A stretch of DNA of 6,765 nucleotides from Planctomycetota bacterium (GTDB lineage: Bacteria > Planctomycetota > Phycisphaerae > Phycisphaerales > SM1A02). The position numbers and the translations under genes are program-made. Of this stretch, positions 1-6,765 are shown one piece after another; position 1 is the first letter of the stretch; the number at the start of each line of letters is the position of its first letter. The notes under the pieces are model-generated. The model worked only from the letters and a program-made list of their open reading frames with translations, was not told where the DNA came from and searched no databases. The stretch spans positions 1-6,765 of the forward strand of contig JAPULD010000169.1 in the NCBI GenBank assembly GCA_027295365.1, in the 5' to 3' direction.

Positions 1-19
1 TTGCCGGCCCCCGCGGGCC

Positions 20-40
20 CCCCCGGGAGACTCCCGGGGG
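20..40 (-). terminator. GC-only hairpin downstream of valS
   Basis: Perfect inverted repeat: CCCCCGGGA (20-28) pairs with TCCCGGGGG (32-40) around a 3-base loop. It begins about 40 bases after the valS stop codon. A second short stem, GGCCC (6-10) with GGGCC (15-19), lies beyond it. It could stop or stabilise the 3' end of the valS transcript. However, no T-tract follows it, so it is not a classical intrinsic terminator. Confidence 0.35.
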
Positions 41-81
41 TACCGGGGGGGTGCGGGGGGTTCCGGGGGGGTTCCGGGGGG
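36..81 (+). repeat. G-run array with quadruplex-forming pattern
   Basis: Five runs of G on the plus strand (36-40, 45-51, 55-60, 65-71, 76-81), separated by loops of 3-4 bases (tacc, tgc, ttcc, ttcc). This fits the usual G-quadruplex pattern with one run to spare. It directly abuts the valS stop codon (TAA, complement of 82-84). The valS mRNA would carry the C-rich strand, while the G-rich strand is the template. Confidence 0.8.
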
Positions 82-3747
<3,666 letters not shown>

Positions 3748-3787
3748 GAGTCGAGCATCATAGTCCAGAGGAAAAAAGACGCGGTTC
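3748..3787. promoter_or_regulatory. Very short divergent spacer between valS and the TPR gene
   Basis: If valS starts at the tandem ATG, only 40 bases separate it from the divergent ATG at 3788. If valS starts at 3789, the two start codons share the bases CATG. Promoters for each gene must therefore lie here or inside the neighbour. A purine-rich AGAGGA (3767-3772) lies 15 bases before the plus-strand ATG, which is long for a Shine-Dalgarno site. No convincing -35/-10 pair was found on either strand. Confidence 0.35.
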
Positions 3788-4870
3788 ATGCAGCGATGGT
3801 CATTGGCACAATTCGTCGGTTATTTAGGGCTTCTCTCGCTACTGCTTGCCCCTGGAGGATGCGGTCAGAGCGAAGGTGATACGCCAGCCAGCCCTGAGTC
3901 GGCTCAAGAGGCTCAGCCCTCATACGATCCCGGATCGATTGATGATGCCTTGATGGCGGCGAACCAATATTTCAATGGTGGTAGATTCGACGAGGCGCTG
4001 GCCATTCTCGTGGTACTTGTCCAGCGTGCCCCCAAAGAAGGCAGGGCCTGGGAGATGTATGGCCAGACCATCGCCATGAAGGCCAAGCAGGCGGAACTCG
4101 AGGCACGTGCCGAGGACGCGAAGCGACTCTGGTTACAGGCGTATGGCCATTATCAGCAGGCCATTGTGCTTGATCCCGAATCGTCCGGGCTGCACCAAAG
4201 TACTGGAATGATCTCGCTCAGTGCCGGACGAACTGCAGAGGCGTTGCAGCACTTTCTCAAGGCGGGCGAACTTGATCCATCGGATCCGCAACCACCCGTA
4301 TTCGCGGCTCAGTTGCTTATGCAGACGGGACGCTACAACGAAGCCGAAGCCGAACTCTTGCGTGCCCATGAGATCGATCCGGATCAACCCATGGTGCACG
4401 CTTCGAGGGCCGTGATTGAACTGCAACGAGAGAATTATGAAGCGGCGAGAAGGTTCATCTCGCTCGCCCGTCAGATCAATCCCCTTGATATTGGTTTACT
4501 CGCCCAGGAGGCAAGGATCCATCACCGGGCTGGTCAGCCAAGGCGATCACTGGAAATGCTACTGTTGCTCACTGACGAGCAGAAGACTCAGATTGCGGTG
4601 GCCGAGGAATTGGCGGCGGGCTATTTGGCCATCGATCAACCTCTGGATACAGCCGCAGTCTGGGTGAATCGGTCACGTCACCGTCCCGAAGCAGCGGATC
4701 GTTGGCAAGACGCCATCAAGGCGTCGGAGGCATTTCTGATGGCGGGGGACCGGGAAGAGGCTTGGCTATGGCTTCAGGATGCGAAACGGATGGCCCCTGA
4801 TGATGAGGGAGTCACATCGCTCGAAGCGAAGTTTGCAGACACCCACAATCAGGAATCGTCCGAAGACTGA
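3788..4870 (+). CDS. TPR-repeat putative lipoprotein
   Basis: A 360-residue protein of unknown specific role, built mainly of tetratricopeptide repeats, which are helical protein-binding scaffolds. The N terminus has a short charged region, a hydrophobic stretch (9-22) and LAPGGC ending at Cys25, suggesting export and lipid attachment. The lipobox is atypical because Pro, not Leu/Val/Ile, precedes GGC, and lipidation is therefore inferred. A polar linker (26-48) follows. TPR-like helix pairs run from about 50 to 345, for example NQYFNGGRFDEALAIL (59-74), YGHYQQAIVLDP (119-130), GRTAEALQHFLKAGELDP (147-164) and GRYNEAEAELLRAHEIDP (181-198); the later repeats are degenerate. The protein ends in the acidic tail HNQESSED. 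The start is the first ATG after an in-frame stop at 3761-3763. The gene diverges from valS and overlaps the convergent small membrane-protein gene by 22 bases. No enzymatic motif is visible. Confidence 0.9.
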   Translation: MQRWSLAQFVGYLGLLSLLLAPGGCGQSEGDTPASPESAQEAQPSYDPGSIDDALMAANQYFNGGRFDEALAILVVLVQRAPKEGRAWEMYGQTIAMKAKQAELEARAEDAKRLWLQAYGHYQQAIVLDPESSGLHQSTGMISLSAGRTAEALQHFLKAGELDPSDPQPPVFAAQLLMQTGRYNEAEAELLRAHEIDPDQPMVHASRAVIELQRENYEAARRFISLARQINPLDIGLLAQEARIHHRAGQPRRSLEMLLLLTDEQKTQIAVAEELAAGYLAIDQPLDTAAVWVNRSRHRPEAADRWQDAIKASEAFLMAGDREEAWLWLQDAKRMAPDDEGVTSLEAKFADTHNQESSED

Positions 4871-5106
4871 TTGAAGGGTTTGATCCGTTTTGCGGATTCT
4901 TTCCAGGGATCAACGAGCTTTCCAGTGGGCTTGACGGAGGCGATTCGTTTTCTTCGAAACCAGCGTCCAATCACGAGAAAGGTGATTGCGATGACAAAAA
5001 CCGTCAAAAGAGCCACGAGTGTCATGAAGAGGATCCACGCCCCTTTGACCTCCGTTGGAACGGCTGGCGAACTCGCGAGATGACATATCAGAGAACCGAA
5101 TTCCAT
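4849..5106 (-). CDS. Small single-pass membrane protein
   Basis: An 85-residue protein I do not recognise by name. It has a short N-terminal segment (1-20), one strongly hydrophobic transmembrane helix (about 23-47, WILFMTLVALLTVFVIAITF), a basic anchor WFRRKR (49-54) and a polar tail containing DPWKESAKRI (66-75). The basic residues after the helix place the tail in the cytoplasm by the positive-inside rule. That organisation, and a tail motif that looks conserved rather than random, make it a credible gene and not a shadow. The start is the only ATG after an in-frame stop at 5125-5127, and it lacks a Shine-Dalgarno site. The 3' end overlaps the TPR gene tail-to-tail. Its function is unknown. 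Confidence 0.75.
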   Translation of the reverse strand: MEFGSLICHLASSPAVPTEVKGAWILFMTLVALLTVFVIAITFLVIGRWFRRKRIASVKPTGKLVDPWKESAKRIKPFNQSSDDS

Positions 5107-5403
5107 CAGGAATAGTATAGGTAGTTAGGGGAATCAGCCGTTGAGATTCCTTTGGCTGGTCATCTCCAGGAACCTGAAACCGAAAACGGACCTGAACTGG
5201 GGAGAAACGGACCTTGGTCGGTTCGGTAAGATTGATGGACCCTGACGGCTCGGCAATCTTGAAGATGACCGCAGTCCTAATCGAGTGAAAGGCATAGGAG
5301 CCGATTGCCGATGCTGAAAACCTCACGACCTGGAAACACGACGGGCCAAAGTGGCAGGTAGGGACCTGATCCGCTCAATCGATACCATAGGAACAGCTTG
5401 AAT
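5107..5403. other. Gene-free divergent intergenic region with short direct repeats
   Basis: About 297 bases between two divergently transcribed genes, so promoters for both should lie here. AAACGGACCT occurs at 5184-5193 and 5205-5214, exactly 21 bases apart. ACCTGAA occurs at 5172-5178 and 5190-5196. These could be paired protein-binding sites about two helical turns apart, but they may be chance. An open minus-strand frame crosses the region (start at 5326), but I do not believe it is coding. No tRNA, rRNA or clear riboswitch was seen. Confidence 0.4.
5389..5393 (+). promoter_or_regulatory. Ribosome-binding site of the S41 protease gene
   Basis: AGGAA lies 10 bases before the ATG at 5404. 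It supports this start over the in-frame TTG at 5398, which would be only 4 bases away. Confidence 0.5.
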
Positions 5404-6765
5404 ATGACTCACCTCAACCGTCGATTTGCCAATGGATTCTTGTCATCGATCGCCTTGCTGCTCGCCTCAGGGGTGGCCACCCTTTCCACGGCGACAGTCA
5501 CTCCCTTTCAGGATTCAACTCAGGATTGGTCTCAGCGAATCTGGGATTCCGCGAAGAACTCGGAATTTCCGGGACTCGATCAACTGAGGGTGCGTTTCGA
5601 TGCCATGCCCGATGGATCCTTCGATCAAATCGCGCTTGAACATTTTCGCCAGACCGACACTCGGAATCGCGAAAACGAGCGAAAGGCGTTTGTGACTCGG
5701 GACGAGGCCCACAACGAGGCGCTCAAGGAGTTGCTTGAGGAGAAGTCCAATGAAAACCTCAGCCAGGCTCTTCTCGCGGCGGTGAAGGCACAGACTTTCA
5801 GCGAGAATTTCAACGACGCCTTCGAGAATTCCATGATCATGGAAATCGTCGCCCAGGCCGAACGGGAGATCCCCGAGCTTGAAGCCAATGGTGAGTGGCT
5901 GGAGGCACAGGAACTCATCTATCGCCTCAGAACCCTGTACAGCGATACTGACTTCCTTGAGAAATACGATCTGTACGACAAGCAACTGATGCGGGTCAGT
6001 CGGCGTGTCTCGATGCTCTCCAAATACGCACCGCGGCATATGCACGACTATCGCTCCCGTCGGGCCGAACGTCTGGGCGAAGAGCCGCTGGACGAGTTCA
6101 ACGAAGCCCGGGCTGATGACTGGCAGGAACGCCTGCGCGACATCAATATCAAGATGCTCAAGCGGTCGATGAAGACCGCCGCGGTGGAGCACATCGAAAA
6201 TGAACGATGGCTTCCCTTGCTGGAAGGCGGCCTCGAGTCTTTGTCGCTGCTCGCGTCGACGCCTGCTCTCAGCGAGACCTTTCCGGCGCTTGATGACAAG
6301 GCCATGGTGCGGAAATGGATCGGTTTCATCGACAAGGAATTGCAGACACTGGATCGCCAGAATGGCGACGACATGACGAGTTGGACGCTGAGTCGACTGC
6401 TCAGTCGCATTCTCGAGACCAACGAGAAAACCCTGAATTTTCCGCCCGAACTGATCTATCGCGAATTCGGCGATGGCGCCATGTACAAGCTCGATCGTTT
6501 CTCGGAGATCATGTGGCCCAACAAACTGCGTCGCTTCGAGCAGGCCACCCAGGGCAATTTCGTGGGCGTGGGCATCATCATTCGTGAAACGGAAACCAAT
6601 GACATCCTGGTGGTCAATCCCACCGAGGGGGGACCGGCCTACTACGCCGGCGTGAAACCCAATGATTTGATCAAGGAAGTAAATCGTGAATCGACGGCCG
6701 GATGGTCCGTCAACGATGCGGTTGACAACATTACCGGCAAGGTCAACACCGACGTCGAACTCGGG
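5404..6765 (+). CDS. S41 family C-terminal processing protease, N-terminal part (cut by window edge)
   Basis: The first 454 residues of an exported protease, with no stop before the window ends. Residues 1-30 form a signal peptide (MTHLNRRF, then a hydrophobic stretch from GFLSSIALLLASG, likely cleaved near STA at 28-30). About 31-380 is a long, charged, mostly helical region with no domain I can name. From Gly384 the sequence GNFVGVGIII, followed by ILVVNPTEGGPAYYAGVKPNDLIKEVN, is the typical entry into the PDZ domain of Tsp/CtpA-like S41 peptidases, where the PDZ domain binds substrate C termini. The Ser-Lys catalytic domain should follow beyond the edge and cannot be checked. The start ATG follows an in-frame stop at 5359-5361 and has an AGGAA site. 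The likely location is periplasm or envelope, with a role in processing or degrading exported proteins. Family confidence is high; substrate is unknown. Confidence 0.88.
   Translation, partial: MTHLNRRFANGFLSSIALLLASGVATLSTATVTPFQDSTQDWSQRIWDSAKNSEFPGLDQLRVRFDAMPDGSFDQIALEHFRQTDTRNRENERKAFVTRDEAHNEALKELLEEKSNENLSQALLAAVKAQTFSENFNDAFENSMIMEIVAQAEREIPELEANGEWLEAQELIYRLRTLYSDTDFLEKYDLYDKQLMRVSRRVSMLSKYAPRHMHDYRSRRAERLGEEPLDEFNEARADDWQERLRDINIKMLKRSMKTAAVEHIENERWLPLLEGGLESLSLLASTPALSETFPALDDKAMVRKWIGFIDKELQTLDRQNGDDMTSWTLSRLLSRILETNEKTLNFPPELIYREFGDGAMYKLDRFSEIMWPNKLRRFEQATQGNFVGVGIIIRETETNDILVVNPTEGGPAYYAGVKPNDLIKEVNRESTAGWSVNDAVDNITGKVNTDVELG

Noticed and set aside
3757..3762. TATGAT as a -10 box for valS on the minus strand
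   Set aside because: It lies only about 10 bases from the start codon, and no -35-like sequence sits at the right distance.
4910..5326. 138-codon minus-strand open frame across the intergenic region
   Set aside because: Its second half is an out-of-frame reading of the small membrane-protein gene, and its first half shows no signal peptide, domain or ribosome site. Not fully excluded, but unsupported.
5404..5450. Twin-arginine (Tat) signal in the S41 protease (NRRFANGF)
   Set aside because: The residues around the arginine pair do not match the S/T-RR-x-F-L-K consensus well; an ordinary Sec signal peptide fits.
5515..6192. 225-codon minus-strand open frame
   Set aside because: Antisense to the S41 protease, which has a signal peptide and PDZ domain in one continuous plus-strand frame.

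Overview
The window looks like part of a chromosome from a bacterium of the Planctomycetes/PVC group, possibly the class Phycisphaerae. The main clue is a pair of small palindromes which, when translated, read GTGILPV and HGQDARAT; these peptides are common where such repeats are translated in Planctomycetes and Verrucomicrobia. Supporting clues are weak or absent Shine-Dalgarno sites, an atypical lipoprotein signal, and a large S41 protease with a long unassigned N-terminal half. The phylum call is from memory of these families, not from a search.

Layout, left to right. Positions 1-81 are a strange GC-only tract with a strong hairpin and five runs of five to seven G. It abuts the stop codon of a minus-strand valyl-tRNA synthetase gene (valS, 82-3747). 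valS has all its signature motifs, but it is interrupted in frame by about 175 codons (1945-2469) encoding a nearly complete REP-associated tyrosine transposase (RAYT, an HUH/Y1 single-strand DNA transposase). That insert is bounded by two identical 24-bp palindromic repeats in inverted orientation. The reading frame stays open from end to end, so the gene appears to encode a synthetase with a transposase domain in the middle of its catalytic region. This is the outstanding feature of the window.

A plus-strand TPR lipoprotein gene (3788-4870) diverges from valS with almost no intergenic space. Its 3' end overlaps by 22 bases a convergent minus-strand gene for an 85-residue single-pass membrane protein (4849-5106). 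A gene-free stretch (5107-5403) with short direct repeats separates this from a plus-strand S41 (C-terminal processing) protease. That last gene has a signal peptide, a long helical N-terminal region and a PDZ domain, and it is cut by the window edge before its catalytic domain.

Functionally, valS is a housekeeping gene. The other three genes all look like cell-envelope proteins (lipoprotein, membrane protein, exported protease), but nothing in the sequence ties them into one pathway, and their orientations rule out a single operon.
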